From: Polaribacter sp. SA4-10
Lineage (GTDB): Bacteria; Bacteroidota; Bacteroidia; Flavobacteriales; Flavobacteriaceae
Reading direction: 5' to 3'
Assembly (NCBI GenBank): GCA_949519155.1
Contig: CATIQU010000023.1
Location: 36,858-100,857 of the forward strand
DNA: 64,000 nucleotides
Part shown: positions 8,074 through 17,132 of the stretch, piece by piece
How the letters are laid out: each line of letters starts with the position of its first letter
Numbering within the stretch: the first letter of the stretch is position 1
Position numbers and translations under genes: made by a program
Notes under the pieces: generated by a model
What the model was told of the DNA's origin: nothing
The model's database searches: none
Seen by the model: only the letters and a program-made list of their open reading frames with translations

Positions 8074-10614
8074 TTACTTTTCTTCCTTTACTTCAACTTG
8101 TATCATTTTCATGACTTTATCTCCATCTTTTTTAATGTCAATATGAATTTCTCCAATTTCACTTTCAAAAGCGTTTAATTTCTTTTTTACTTCTACCAAA
8201 GTTCCTTCAAAAACTTCATCTTTAGTAATGCTTTCTCCATTTTCAGTGGTTGTTGTAGTTACAGTTGCTTTTGCAGTTCCATCGTCATTTTTGTCGATGT
8301 TCATTTTTACAATTTTCGTTGCTGCATGGTCCGATACAAATTTTGTATTTGACGAGATGCTTATTTTGCTACCACCTGTAATGAACATATTTGCTTCCTG
8401 GTTTTTTTCAGTAGCTGAATGTCCACCTCCTAAAATCGGTGCAATTACCAAACCAATTAAACAAGTCAGTTTAATTAAAATATTCATTGATGGTCCTGAA
8501 GTATCTTTAAATGGATCTCCAACGGTATCTCCAGTTACTGCCGCTTTGTGTGCGTCAGAACCTTTATACGTCATTACTCCATTAATTTCTACACCTGCTT
8601 CGAAAGATTTCTTAGCGTTGTCCCATGCGCCACCAGCATTGTTTTGGAAGATTGCCCAAAGTACACCAGAAACAGTAACACCTGCCATATACCCACCTAA
8701 CATTTCAGCCACCAACATATTATTTTCTTGGTACACTAATTTACCTACTAATACAACTAATATTGGAAACCCAATGGTTAGAATACCTGGCAACATCATT
8801 TCTTTTAATGAGGCTTTGGTAGAAATAGCGACACATTTATCGTATTCTGGTTTTCCAGTTCCTTCCATAATTCCTGGAATTTCTTTGAACTGTCTTACCA
8901 CTTCATTCACCATTTCCATGGCAGCTTTACCTACGGCATTCATTGCCAATGCAGAGAATACTACAGGTACCATTCCCCCAACAAATAGCATGGCTAATAC
9001 GGGCGCTTTAAAAATATTAATTCCGTCAATCCCTGTAAAAGTTACATAGGCAGCAAATAGTGCTAAGGAAGTTAACGCAGCAGATGCAATGGCAAAACCT
9101 TTACCAGTTGCAGCGGTTGTGTTTCCAACAGCATCTAAAATATCTGTTCTTTCTCTTACAATAGGATCTTGCTCACTCATTTCTGCAATACCTCCTGCGT
9201 TATCGGCAATTGGTCCAAATGCATCAATGGCTAATTGCATAGCTGTTGTTGCCATCATTGCGGAAGCGGCTAAAGCAACTCCATAAAATCCTGCTAAGGC
9301 ATAGGATGCCCAAATTGCAGCAGCAAATAATAGAACAGAAGAGAAGGTAGAAATCATTCCAGTAGCTAAACCAGCAATAATGTTGGTTCCGGCTCCTGTA
9401 CTCGATTGTTGTACAATTTTTAAAATTGGCTTCGAACCTAATCCGGTATAGTACTCTGTAAATGCAGAGATTCCTGCACCTACAACCAAACCAACTAAAC
9501 AGGCATAAAATACGCGTATCGAAGAAATTGGTAAGGGCATTTCGTCACCAGCAGCATTTAGGTTTTCACCAAAGAATTCCATTTGCATCGTTCCTGGCAA
9601 CATCCAAGTTACTAAACCATAACACGCTACAGCCACCATTAAGATAGAGGCCCAGTTTCCGATGTTTAATGCTTTCTGAACGTCTGCTTCTTTTGCATCG
9701 TTTGAAGATATTTTAACTAAGAAGGTTCCAATAAGTGAAATGATAATTCCAACACCTGCAATAGACATTGGTAATAAGATCGGTCCAATTCCGCCAAAAG
9801 CGTCTTGGATAGCTCCTCCCATATCTTTAATTACATAGTTTCCTAAAACCATTGCAGCTAAAACGGTTGCTACATAAGAACCAAATAAATCGGCACCCAT
9901 ACCGGCAACATCTCCAACATTATCACCAACATTATCCGCAATTGTTGCTGGGTTTCTTGGGTCATCTTCTGGAATGTCTGCTTGTACTTTTCCTGCTAAA
10001 TCTGCACCAACATCTGCAGCTTTGGTATAAATACCACCACCTACTCTTGCAAATAATGCAATAGACTCAGCTCCTAAAGAGAAACCAGCCAATGCTTCTA
10101 AAACAACAGTCATGTCTGATGTAGAAGACCATACTCCGTCCATAAAGTATTGAAAGAAAAAGATAAAGAAAGCTGTTAAACCTAAAACGGCTAAACCAGC
10201 AACACCTAGACCCATTACAGTACCACCTCCAAAAGAAACTTTTAAGGCGTTTGGTAAACTTGTTTTTGCGGCTTGTGTTGTTCTTACATTTGTTTTTGTG
10301 GCAATTTTCATTCCCATGTTTCCTGCAAATGCAGAAAATATTGCACCTATAATAAAGGCAACGACAATTAGATATGTACTATCCATGTAAAAAGCAATTC
10401 CTGCTAATACAATACTTGCTCCAAGAACAAAGTAAGCTAATAACCGGTATTCTGCTTTTAAGAATGCTAAAGCACCTTCGTAGATGTGGTCAGAAATTTC
10501 TTTCATTTTACCATCACCTGCATCTTGCTTCATTACCCAGGATTTCTTTACTACCATGTATGCTAAGCCTATTAAAGCCATTACAATTGGCATCCAAATC
10601 ATCATTGATTCCAT
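8074..10614 (-). CDS. hppA: Membrane-bound ion-pumping pyrophosphatase with C-terminal tail
   Basis: Hydrolyses pyrophosphate and uses the energy to pump H+ and/or Na+ across the inner membrane. The 846-residue protein has about 16 helices. The pyrophosphate-binding segment with DVGADLAGKV followed by DNVGDNVGD lies near residues 200-235. The GNTTAATGKG segment has Ala where K+-independent enzymes carry Lys, so this should be the K+-dependent class. After the last membrane helix (about residue 731) there is a hydrophilic tail of about 115 residues rich in Thr, Lys and Glu that ordinary members lack. The soluble pyrophosphatase gene lies just upstream on the same strand, separated by a terminator. 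Confidence 0.96.
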   Translation of the reverse strand: MESMMIWMPIVMALIGLAYMVVKKSWVMKQDAGDGKMKEISDHIYEGALAFLKAEYRLLAYFVLGASIVLAGIAFYMDSTYLIVVAFIIGAIFSAFAGNMGMKIATKTNVRTTQAAKTSLPNALKVSFGGGTVMGLGVAGLAVLGLTAFFIFFFQYFMDGVWSSTSDMTVVLEALAGFSLGAESIALFARVGGGIYTKAADVGADLAGKVQADIPEDDPRNPATIADNVGDNVGDVAGMGADLFGSYVATVLAAMVLGNYVIKDMGGAIQDAFGGIGPILLPMSIAGVGIIISLIGTFLVKISSNDAKEADVQKALNIGNWASILMVAVACYGLVTWMLPGTMQMEFFGENLNAAGDEMPLPISSIRVFYACLVGLVVGAGISAFTEYYTGLGSKPILKIVQQSSTGAGTNIIAGLATGMISTFSSVLLFAAAIWASYALAGFYGVALAASAMMATTAMQLAIDAFGPIADNAGGIAEMSEQDPIVRERTDILDAVGNTTAATGKGFAIASAALTSLALFAAYVTFTGIDGINIFKAPVLAMLFVGGMVPVVFSALAMNAVGKAAMEMVNEVVRQFKEIPGIMEGTGKPEYDKCVAISTKASLKEMMLPGILTIGFPILVVLVGKLVYQENNMLVAEMLGGYMAGVTVSGVLWAIFQNNAGGAWDNAKKSFEAGVEINGVMTYKGSDAHKAAVTGDTVGDPFKDTSGPSMNILIKLTCLIGLVIAPILGGGHSATEKNQEANMFITGGSKISISSNTKFVSDHAATKIVKMNIDKNDDGTAKATVTTTTTENGESITKDEVFEGTLVEVKKKLNAFESEIGEIHIDIKKDGDKVMKMIQVEVKEEK

Positions 10615-10678
10615 AAATTTTTTTTATTTGATTAGTTTAAAACGTTCGTAAAAGTAACAAATTCAAATAGAACAAAAA

Positions 10679-10709
10679 AACCTCTTAAAATATTACATTT
10701 TAAGAGGTT
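10679..10709 (-). terminator. Terminator after ppa
   Basis: A 13-bp perfect stem (10679-10691 and 10697-10709) with a 5-base loop. Read on the minus strand it ends in a run of seven T (plus strand A-run 10674-10680). It lies downstream of the minus-strand ppa gene and before hppA, so the two pyrophosphatases are probably separate transcripts. Confidence 0.8.
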
Positions 10710-10733
10710 GATAATTTATGGGTAAGATTATTG

Positions 10734-11261
10734 CTAAATTTTGAAATTTCCGTTTGTTTTGTGCTCGCTTTCTTCATATCTCACAACGCAAGCCGCATAG
10801 ATATCTCTTGCTTCTTGGGCATCTCCCCATCCGCCAACATCTACTTTTTTCTTTTCTAAATCTTTATACACTTTAAAGAAATGTTCGATTTCTTTTAATC
10901 GGTGTGGATTTAAGTCTGACAAATCATTCTTATCATTCCATATTGGGTCAGAAACAGGGACGCAAATTACTTTTTCATCCTGTCCTTTTTCATCGGCCAT
11001 GTGAAATACACCAATTGCCTTTACTTCTACAACACACATTGGAAAGGTAGGTTCATGTCCTAAAACCAATACATCTAAAGGATCTCCATCTAAGGCTAAG
11101 GTTTCTGGAACAAAACCATAATCTGCAGGGTACATCATGGAAGAGAATAACATTCTGTCAAAACGAATTTTATTCAATTCAAAATCATACTCATATTTAT
11201 TTCTACTTCCTTTAGGGATTTCGATTAAAACATCAAAAGTCTCTTTATTTTTCGTTTTCAT
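10734..11261 (-). CDS. ppa: Inorganic pyrophosphatase (family I)
   Basis: The soluble cytoplasmic enzyme that hydrolyses PPi to two phosphates and pulls biosynthetic reactions forward. The 175-residue length is normal. The family I signature with Asp residues DGDPLDVLV lies near residues 77-85, preceded by YPADYGFVPET. A well-formed minus-strand promoter is present at 11290-11319, and a terminator follows the gene. Confidence 0.96.
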   Translation of the reverse strand: MKTKNKETFDVLIEIPKGSRNKYEYDFELNKIRFDRMLFSSMMYPADYGFVPETLALDGDPLDVLVLGHEPTFPMCVVEVKAIGVFHMADEKGQDEKVICVPVSDPIWNDKNDLSDLNPHRLKEIEHFFKVYKDLEKKKVDVGGWGDAQEARDIYAACVVRYEESEHKTNGNFKI

Positions 11262-11289
11262 ACGTATTTTTTTTTTAAAAATAGGATTG

Positions 11290-11319
11290 CAAAAATAGTG
11301 AATCGATACAGTTTTTCAA
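11290..11319 (-). promoter_or_regulatory. Promoter for ppa
   Basis: On the minus strand, TTG (plus 11317-11319), a 19-base spacer and TATTTTTG (plus 11290-11297) match the Bacteroidota sigma-ABfr consensus exactly. The start codon lies 29 bases downstream. Confidence 0.65.
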
Positions 11320-11396
11320 GGCTTTAGGCTAAAAAAATTACGCAATCCATTTCGAAGACAATATCTTGGATTTAAGAATTTTTTTGAGACATAAAA

Positions 11397-11429
11397 AAAA
11401 TCCTTTTTTCGTGTTGAAAAAAGGATTTT
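11397..11429 (-). terminator. Terminator after pdhB
   Basis: A perfect 14-bp inverted repeat (11397-11410 and 11416-11429) with a 5-base loop. On the minus strand the hairpin is followed by a T-run (plus A-run before 11401). It starts 25 bases after the stop codon of the minus-strand dehydrogenase subunit. Confidence 0.82.
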
Positions 11430-11453
11430 ATAGTAATGTGAAATCGTTTTTCT

Positions 11454-12431
11454 TTAACGATTTAGGATGTCTTTTACTGCTTTTACAACATCGTTAGAAT
11501 TTGGAATCCAATTTTCTAATAATACGGGAGAATAAGGTGCAGGGGTATCTGCGGTTGTAATTCTTTTGATTGGCGCATCTAAATAATCAAATGCTTCTTC
11601 TTGAATTCTATAAGTGATTTCTGAAGCGACACTTGCAAATGGCCATGCTTCTTCTAAAACGATCAATCGGTTTGTTTTCTTTACCGATCTGATAATTGCC
11701 GCATGATCCATTGGACGAACGGTTCTTAAATCGATAATTTCTACTGAAATGCCTTCCTTTGCCAACTCATCAGCAGCTTTGTAGGCTTCTTTTATTATTT
11801 TTCCAAAGGAAACAATAGTTACATCGGTTCCTTCTCTTTTAATTTCTGCAACACCAATTGGAATGATATATTCTCCTTCTGGAATTTCCATCTTGTCACC
11901 ATACATTTGCTCAGATTCCATAAAAATTACTGGATCGTCATCACGAATTGCTGCTTTTAGCAAGCCTTTTGCATCATAAGGGTTTGAAGGTACAATTACT
12001 TTAAGTCCTGGTGTGTTTGCAAACCAGTTTTCAAATGCTTGTGAATGTGTTGCTCCTAATTGACCTGCAGATCCTGTAGGGCCTCTAAAAACAATTGGAC
12101 AATTGAATTGACCACCAGACATTTGTCTGATTTTTGCAGCATTATTTATGATTTGATCAATACCAACTAGAGAGAAGTTGAAGGTCATGTATTCTACAAT
12201 AGGTCGGTTTCCGTTCATCGCAGAACCAATTGCAATTCCTGCAAAACCTAATTCTGCAATCGGAGTATCTATGACTCTTTTTGCGCCAAATTCATCTAAC
12301 ATTCCTTTACTGGCTTTGTAAGCACCATTGTATTCGGCAACTTCTTCTCCCATTAAATAAATGCTTTCATCTCTGCGCATCTCTTCGCTCATTGCTTCGC
12401 AAATTGCTTCTCTGAATTGAACTGTCTTCAT
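11454..12431 (-). CDS. pdhB: Pyruvate dehydrogenase E1 component, beta subunit
   Basis: The 325-residue beta chain of the thiamine-diphosphate E1 enzyme that decarboxylates pyruvate within the pyruvate dehydrogenase complex. It has the E1-beta pattern: an N-terminal segment with REAICEAMSEEM, then MGEEVAEYNGAYKASKG and TPIAELGFAGIAIGSA, and a C-terminal transketolase domain with DLRTVRPMD. The alpha and E2 genes are not adjacent: downstream on the same strand is ppa and upstream is a 487-base gap, as in many Flavobacteriaceae. Confidence 0.93.
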   Translation of the reverse strand: MKTVQFREAICEAMSEEMRRDESIYLMGEEVAEYNGAYKASKGMLDEFGAKRVIDTPIAELGFAGIAIGSAMNGNRPIVEYMTFNFSLVGIDQIINNAAKIRQMSGGQFNCPIVFRGPTGSAGQLGATHSQAFENWFANTPGLKVIVPSNPYDAKGLLKAAIRDDDPVIFMESEQMYGDKMEIPEGEYIIPIGVAEIKREGTDVTIVSFGKIIKEAYKAADELAKEGISVEIIDLRTVRPMDHAAIIRSVKKTNRLIVLEEAWPFASVASEITYRIQEEAFDYLDAPIKRITTADTPAPYSPVLLENWIPNSNDVVKAVKDILNR

Positions 12432-12918
12432 CTAAATCTAATTGTTGTTAATTTTGAATCGCAAAAGTAATGAAATTATGGATAATAAAAAGATACTTTT
12501 AATGCAAATTAATTATACAATTTCTTCTGTTGTTTTACTGGTTACCCCTTCCTAGTTAACTTTTTTGAATATCTTTTGGTCGATTTGAGTGTGTAATATT
12601 CAATTTTATAAATCAGTTAAAATTGAAGAATCATTTTTTTTATTCTACTGTTTTCTTTATCTATTGTCGAAATATTCTTATTTTTTTAGTTTTTTCAGTC
12701 TAAAAAAAAGTAGCTATTTTGAAGACTTTTTTTTCTGATCGAACAATGATATTTGCTTTTTTTTAGTGTTTTTTAAAATTGAATTTACATAAAGTAGTAG
12801 AAAACGCAATCGATTTCGATGTTTCGTTCGAAAGAAAAAAATTTATTATGCATGCATAGTATTTTTTATAAAAAAAGCGTAACTTTGTCATGTCAAAAAA
12901 AATAAAATTTCAAAAATT
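12432..12918. other. 487-base intergenic region between pdhB and etfB
   Basis: A very AT-rich divergent intergenic region. I find no open frame of interest, no tRNA and no hairpin terminator. It should hold the promoters for both flanking genes: TAACTTTG at 12880-12887 is a good -7 element for etfB, and CAAAAGTA at 12462-12469 (TACTTTTG on the minus strand) is a candidate for pdhB. Neither has a clear -33 element at the usual spacing. Many long T and A tracts suggest bent DNA. Confidence 0.6.
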
Positions 12919-13665
12919 ATGAAAATATTGGTATGTATTAGCCATGTGCCTGATACCACTTCAAAAATTAATTTTACAGAAAACGATACACAGTTTGATA
13001 CAAATGGAGTTCAGTTTGTGATCAATCCGTATGATGAGTTTAGTTTAACAAGAGCCATGTGGTTTAAGGAAAAACAAGGTGCATCTGTAACGGTTGTGAA
13101 TGTTGGAAACGCAACAACAGAACCTACTTTACGAAAAGCATTGGCGATTGGTGCAGATGCAGCAATTCGTGTTAATGCATCAGCAATAGATGGATTGTTT
13201 GTTGCAAAGCAATTGGCTGAGGTTGTTAAAAACGGAGGATATGATTTAGTATTGGCAGGAAGAGAGTCTATTGATTATAATGGTGGAATGGTGCCTGGAA
13301 TGTTAGCTTCTTTAGTTGATTTTAATTTTGTGAATGGCTGCGTAGGTATTGAAGTAGATGGTACTGCGGTTTCATTAGTAAGAGAAATTGATGGAGGAAA
13401 TGAAACACATTCATCTACTTTGCCGATGGTTGTTGCAGGTCAGAAAGGAATTGTAGAAGAGTCCGATTTAAGGATTCCAAACATGAGAGGAATTATGATG
13501 GCAAGAAAAAAACCATTAACGGTTCTTGAGCCTTTAGAAATAGAAAATGCAACCGCTGCACAATCCTACGAAAAACCAGCACCAAAAGGAGCTGTAAAAT
13601 TAGTCGCTGCAGATAATATTGATGAGTTGATTAACTTATTACACAATGAAGCAAAAGTAATCTAA
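12919..13665 (+). CDS. etfB: Electron transfer flavoprotein, beta subunit
   Basis: A 248-residue ETF beta chain, which with EtfA carries electrons from acyl-CoA dehydrogenases and similar flavoenzymes to the respiratory chain. The N-terminal MKILVCISHVPDT and the segment VLAGRESIDYNGGMVPGMLA (about residues 113-132) are typical of the AMP-binding subunit. It is followed 91 bases later by etfA on the same strand. Confidence 0.95.
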   Translation: MKILVCISHVPDTTSKINFTENDTQFDTNGVQFVINPYDEFSLTRAMWFKEKQGASVTVVNVGNATTEPTLRKALAIGADAAIRVNASAIDGLFVAKQLAEVVKNGGYDLVLAGRESIDYNGGMVPGMLASLVDFNFVNGCVGIEVDGTAVSLVREIDGGNETHSSTLPMVVAGQKGIVEESDLRIPNMRGIMMARKKPLTVLEPLEIENATAAQSYEKPAPKGAVKLVAADNIDELINLLHNEAKVI

Positions 13666-13756
13666 ACGGTGTCATTGCCTCAATGTGACTTTGTTTTAAA
13701 ATTTAAAAGAAACAATTCACCAATGAAACAGTTTACCAATTAAAAAATATAAGCAT

Positions 13757-14719
13757 ATGTCAGTTTTAGTATTTGCCGATTCATCGGATGGAAAATTTAA
13801 AAAATCTGCTTTTGAAGTCGTTTCTTACGGAAAAAGAGTAGCAGAACAATTAGGGACCACTGTTGCCGTAGTAACAATAAATGCTTCAGATGTTTCAGAA
13901 TTATATACTTATGGTGCAGAAAAAGTGCTCACCGTTTCTAATGACCAATTAAAAACATTTAATGCAAAAGTATATACTTCAGTAATTCAACAAGTGGCAA
14001 CTGAAGAAAATGCAAGTGTTGTTGTGTTAGATTCAAGTATTAATGTATTGCACGTTGCACCAATGTTGGCGGTTGCAATGCATGCGGGTTATGCTTCAAA
14101 TGTGGTTGCTTTACCAAGTGAAGTAGCTCCTTTTACAATAAAAAGGAAAGCGTTTTCAAACAAAGGTTTTAGCAAAACTATTATGAGCACAGAAAATAAA
14201 ATTATTGGTGTTGCTAAGAATTCTTATGGAGTTCACGAGAATCCAGTTACTGGAACTTCAGAAAGTTTTGAAGCTATCATTTCGGAGTCAGATTTCGGAG
14301 TAAAATCAGAAAAAGTAGAAAAAGCCTCAGGAAAAGTAACCATCGCAGATGCGGATACCGTTGTTTCTGCTGGTAGAGGTTTAAAAGGTCCAGAAAACTG
14401 GGGAATGATTGAAGAGTTGGCGGAAATTTTAGGCGCTGCAACAGCATGTTCTAAGCCTGTTTCAGATTTAGGTTGGCGTTCTCATGGCGAACATGTTGGG
14501 CAAACGGGAAAACCAGTAGCTTCTAACTTGTATATTGCCATTGGTATTTCAGGTGCTATTCAGCATTTAGCAGGTATTAACGCATCAAAAGTAAAAGTTG
14601 TTATCAATACAGATCCAGAAGCACCTTTCTTTAAAGCAGCAGATTATGGTATTGTTGGAGATGCTTTTGAAGTAGTACCAGTATTGATTGAAAAATTAAA
14701 AGCATTTAAGGCTGCATAA
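13757..14719 (+). CDS. etfA: Electron transfer flavoprotein, alpha subunit
   Basis: The 320-residue FAD-binding partner of EtfB. The C-terminal FAD domain is clear: VSAGRGLKGPENW near residues 203-215, then SRPVSD-like SKPVSDLGW, QTGKPVASNLYIAIGISGAI and HLAGI. These form the ETF alpha signature. A terminator hairpin follows at 14788-14835. Confidence 0.96.
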   Translation: MSVLVFADSSDGKFKKSAFEVVSYGKRVAEQLGTTVAVVTINASDVSELYTYGAEKVLTVSNDQLKTFNAKVYTSVIQQVATEENASVVVLDSSINVLHVAPMLAVAMHAGYASNVVALPSEVAPFTIKRKAFSNKGFSKTIMSTENKIIGVAKNSYGVHENPVTGTSESFEAIISESDFGVKSEKVEKASGKVTIADADTVVSAGRGLKGPENWGMIEELAEILGAATACSKPVSDLGWRSHGEHVGQTGKPVASNLYIAIGISGAIQHLAGINASKVKVVINTDPEAPFFKAADYGIVGDAFEVVPVLIEKLKAFKAA

Positions 14720-14787
14720 GTTTTTATAAATTACAGCGAATATTTAAAGGTTTCACACATATTTTTTATTAAATTGTGCCCAATAAA

Positions 14788-14835
14788 AGGGCTATCCGGT
14801 TTTAGGTATTCTCCTAAGTTTGATAGCCTTTTTTT
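14788..14835 (+). terminator. Terminator after etfA
   Basis: A nested hairpin: an outer stem GGCTATC (14790-14796, allowing a bulge) with GATAGCC (14822-14828), an inner TTAGG/CCTAA pairing, and a run of T after the stem. It starts about 69 bases after etfA and ends just before the next gene. Confidence 0.72.
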
Positions 14836-14853
14836 ATTTTACGAAGATTATTT

Positions 14854-15465
14854 ATGAGTTTAATAAAACTTACTATAAAAGGAATTTCTTATAGCCAAAC
14901 CCAGAGTGGTGCTTATGCTTTAGTCTTAAGTGAAATGGATGGCACGAGGACCTTACCGATTATTATTGGCGCCTTTGAAGCGCAATCTATTGCGATTGCT
15001 TTAGAAAAAGAAATCAAGCCTCCAAGACCACTTACACACGATTTATTTAAAACTTTTTCGGATCGATTTTCAATTCAGATTCAGCAAGTCATTATTCATA
15101 AATTGGTGGATGGTGTCTTTTTTTCGAATTTAATTTGTGAAAAAGAAGGTGTTGAGGAAATTGTAGATACGAGAACTTCAGATGCCATTGCGATTGCAGT
15201 CCGTTTTGAAGCTCCAATTTATACCTATGAAAAGGTCTTAGACAAAGCGGGTGTGAATTTAAAGGTTGATGAAGAATTTGATCTTCATGAAGAGTTTGAT
15301 TCTGAGGAAGACGAAATTGAATTAAAAGAAGTATTCACAAAAAAAGAATCTCCTTTTTTAGGGATCTCCCTAAAAGAATTACACAATCAATTAGAGAAAG
15401 CGGTTGATAATGAAAATTATGAATTGGCAGCAAATATTAGAGATGAAATCAGTAAAAGATCATAA
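14854..15465 (+). CDS. Bifunctional nuclease family protein (DUF151) with UVR motif
   Basis: A 203-residue protein. Residues 1-140 form a DUF151 bifunctional nuclease domain, with the conserved LPIIIGAFEAQSIA segment near 31-44 and TRTSDAIAIAVR near 109-120. The C-terminal 35 residues form a UvrB/UvrC-like coiled motif (LEKAVDNENYELAANIRDEI). The acidic linker between them is rich in Glu and Asp. The family has been linked to DNase/RNase activity, but its role in Bacteroidota is not settled. It is 13 bases upstream of the nucleoside transporter, so probably in an operon with it. Confidence 0.88.
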   Translation: MSLIKLTIKGISYSQTQSGAYALVLSEMDGTRTLPIIIGAFEAQSIAIALEKEIKPPRPLTHDLFKTFSDRFSIQIQQVIIHKLVDGVFFSNLICEKEGVEEIVDTRTSDAIAIAVRFEAPIYTYEKVLDKAGVNLKVDEEFDLHEEFDSEEDEIELKEVFTKKESPFLGISLKELHNQLEKAVDNENYELAANIRDEISKRS

Positions 15466-15478
15466 TTAACCCCACCCC

Positions 15479-17014
15479 ATGAAAAAAATATTTTTAATTG
15501 CTTTTTGTTTATTATCTGTTGTTAGTTTTTCTCAAGAAATAGACACGGTTAAAGTAACAACAAATCAGATCGAAGAAGTTGTTAAACTAGTGGAGCAAAA
15601 AGATAACGATGCTGTTTTAGTAACCGGTATTTTAGGAGATGCCACAAAAACAACATTAAAAGAAACTTCCCCTAGGGTCGCAGAAGTCTCTAGTGAAATC
15701 ATAGCAAGTCAAGGCTTCTCAATGAAGAGTTTATGGAGAGGTGTTTTAGGGATGATTTCTTTAATTATAATTGCTTTTTTATTTAGTAGCAATCGAAAAG
15801 CAATTGATTGGAAAAAAGTCGCAATTGGTCTGTCGCTTCAGTTGGTAATTGCAATTGGTGTTTTGAAAATACAGTTTGTTCAGTCGATCTTCGAATTTAT
15901 TGGAGGAATATTTATTGAAATACTAGAGTACACCAAAGCAGGTAGTGAATTCTTGTTTGCAGGAATGGTTGGAGATACGAGTACTTTTGGGTATATTTTT
16001 GCCTTTCAAGTACTCCCAACAATTATCTTCTTTTCGGCCTTAACTTCGCTCTTCTTTTACTTAGGGATTATTCAAAAAATCGTAAAGTTAATGGCAATGG
16101 GTCTTACCAAGTTTTTAGGGATCTCTGGGATGGAAAGTCTTTCAGTTGCAGGAAATATTTTCTTGGGACAAACCGAAGCACCTTTATTAATTAAGGCCTA
16201 TTTGGAAAAAATGAATAAATCTGAAATGCTCTTGGTAATGGTAGGTGGAATGGCCACTGTTGCAGGTGCTGTTTTAGCAGCTTATATTGGGTTCTTAGGG
16301 GGTGGGGATAAAGCCTTAGAATTAGTTTTTGCAAAGCATTTATTAGCAGCATCTGTTATGGCTGCACCTGGTGCAATTGTAATTTCTAAAATGCTCTATC
16401 CACAAACAGAAGAAGTAAATACGGATGTTACTGTTTCTCAAGAAAAAATAGGATCAAATATTTTAGACGCTATTGCAAATGGAACCACAGAAGGTTTACG
16501 TTTAGCCGTTAATGTAGGTGCCATGTTATTGGTTTTTGTAGCCGTAATTGCAATGTTAAACGGAATTTTAGGTTGGGTTGGAGAAATCACAACATTAAAT
16601 TCTTGGATGGCAGAAAACACAGCTTACAATAGTTTTTCTATTGAAGCCATTTTAGGGTACGCATTTGCGCCGTTAATGTGGTTAATAGGAGTAGCAACTG
16701 AGGATATGACACTAATGGGGCAATTATTAGGGATCAAATTAGCCGCAAGTGAATTCGTTGGATACATACAATTAGCAGAACTTAAAAATGTAGCAAATGC
16801 TTCACATTTAACATATAACAAGTCGATTATCATGGCAACGTATATGTTATGTGGATTTGCAAATTTCGCTTCTATTGGAATCCAAATTGGAGGAATTGGT
16901 TCATTAGCACCAGGCCAAAGAAAAACATTGTCAGAATTTGGAATGAAAGCACTTATTGGAGGTACCATTGCATCGTTAATGTCTGCTACCATTGCTGGAA
17001 TGATTATTGGATAG
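15479..17014 (+). CDS. NupC-type concentrative nucleoside transporter
   Basis: A 511-residue Na+ or H+-coupled nucleoside importer of the CNT family. The transporter core starts near residue 85, with the conserved GQTEAPLLIKAYLEKM segment near 236-251 and the C-terminal GIxxGGxGSLAPxQR-like region. The first 18 residues look like a cleavable signal peptide (MKKIFLIAFCLLSVVSFS), followed by about 60 polar residues before the first transporter helix, an extension absent from classical NupC. It is followed by thyA and folA, consistent with a pyrimidine supply operon. Confidence 0.92.
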   Translation: MKKIFLIAFCLLSVVSFSQEIDTVKVTTNQIEEVVKLVEQKDNDAVLVTGILGDATKTTLKETSPRVAEVSSEIIASQGFSMKSLWRGVLGMISLIIIAFLFSSNRKAIDWKKVAIGLSLQLVIAIGVLKIQFVQSIFEFIGGIFIEILEYTKAGSEFLFAGMVGDTSTFGYIFAFQVLPTIIFFSALTSLFFYLGIIQKIVKLMAMGLTKFLGISGMESLSVAGNIFLGQTEAPLLIKAYLEKMNKSEMLLVMVGGMATVAGAVLAAYIGFLGGGDKALELVFAKHLLAASVMAAPGAIVISKMLYPQTEEVNTDVTVSQEKIGSNILDAIANGTTEGLRLAVNVGAMLLVFVAVIAMLNGILGWVGEITTLNSWMAENTAYNSFSIEAILGYAFAPLMWLIGVATEDMTLMGQLLGIKLAASEFVGYIQLAELKNVANASHLTYNKSIIMATYMLCGFANFASIGIQIGGIGSLAPGQRKTLSEFGMKALIGGTIASLMSATIAGMIIG

Positions 17015-17132
17015 TAGCGAATTGCTACATATCTAATTCAAAAAATCAGGATCGATAAAACGTTGGTAACTTTTATATTTTATTTGTTATTTTTACAAAG
17101 GTTATTTTACAATTAAACGCACATACCTCAAC

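Noticed and set aside
8228..10616. Long plus-strand frames opposite hppA.
   Set aside because: They mirror the helix-rich hppA coding strand and have no family resemblance or start context.
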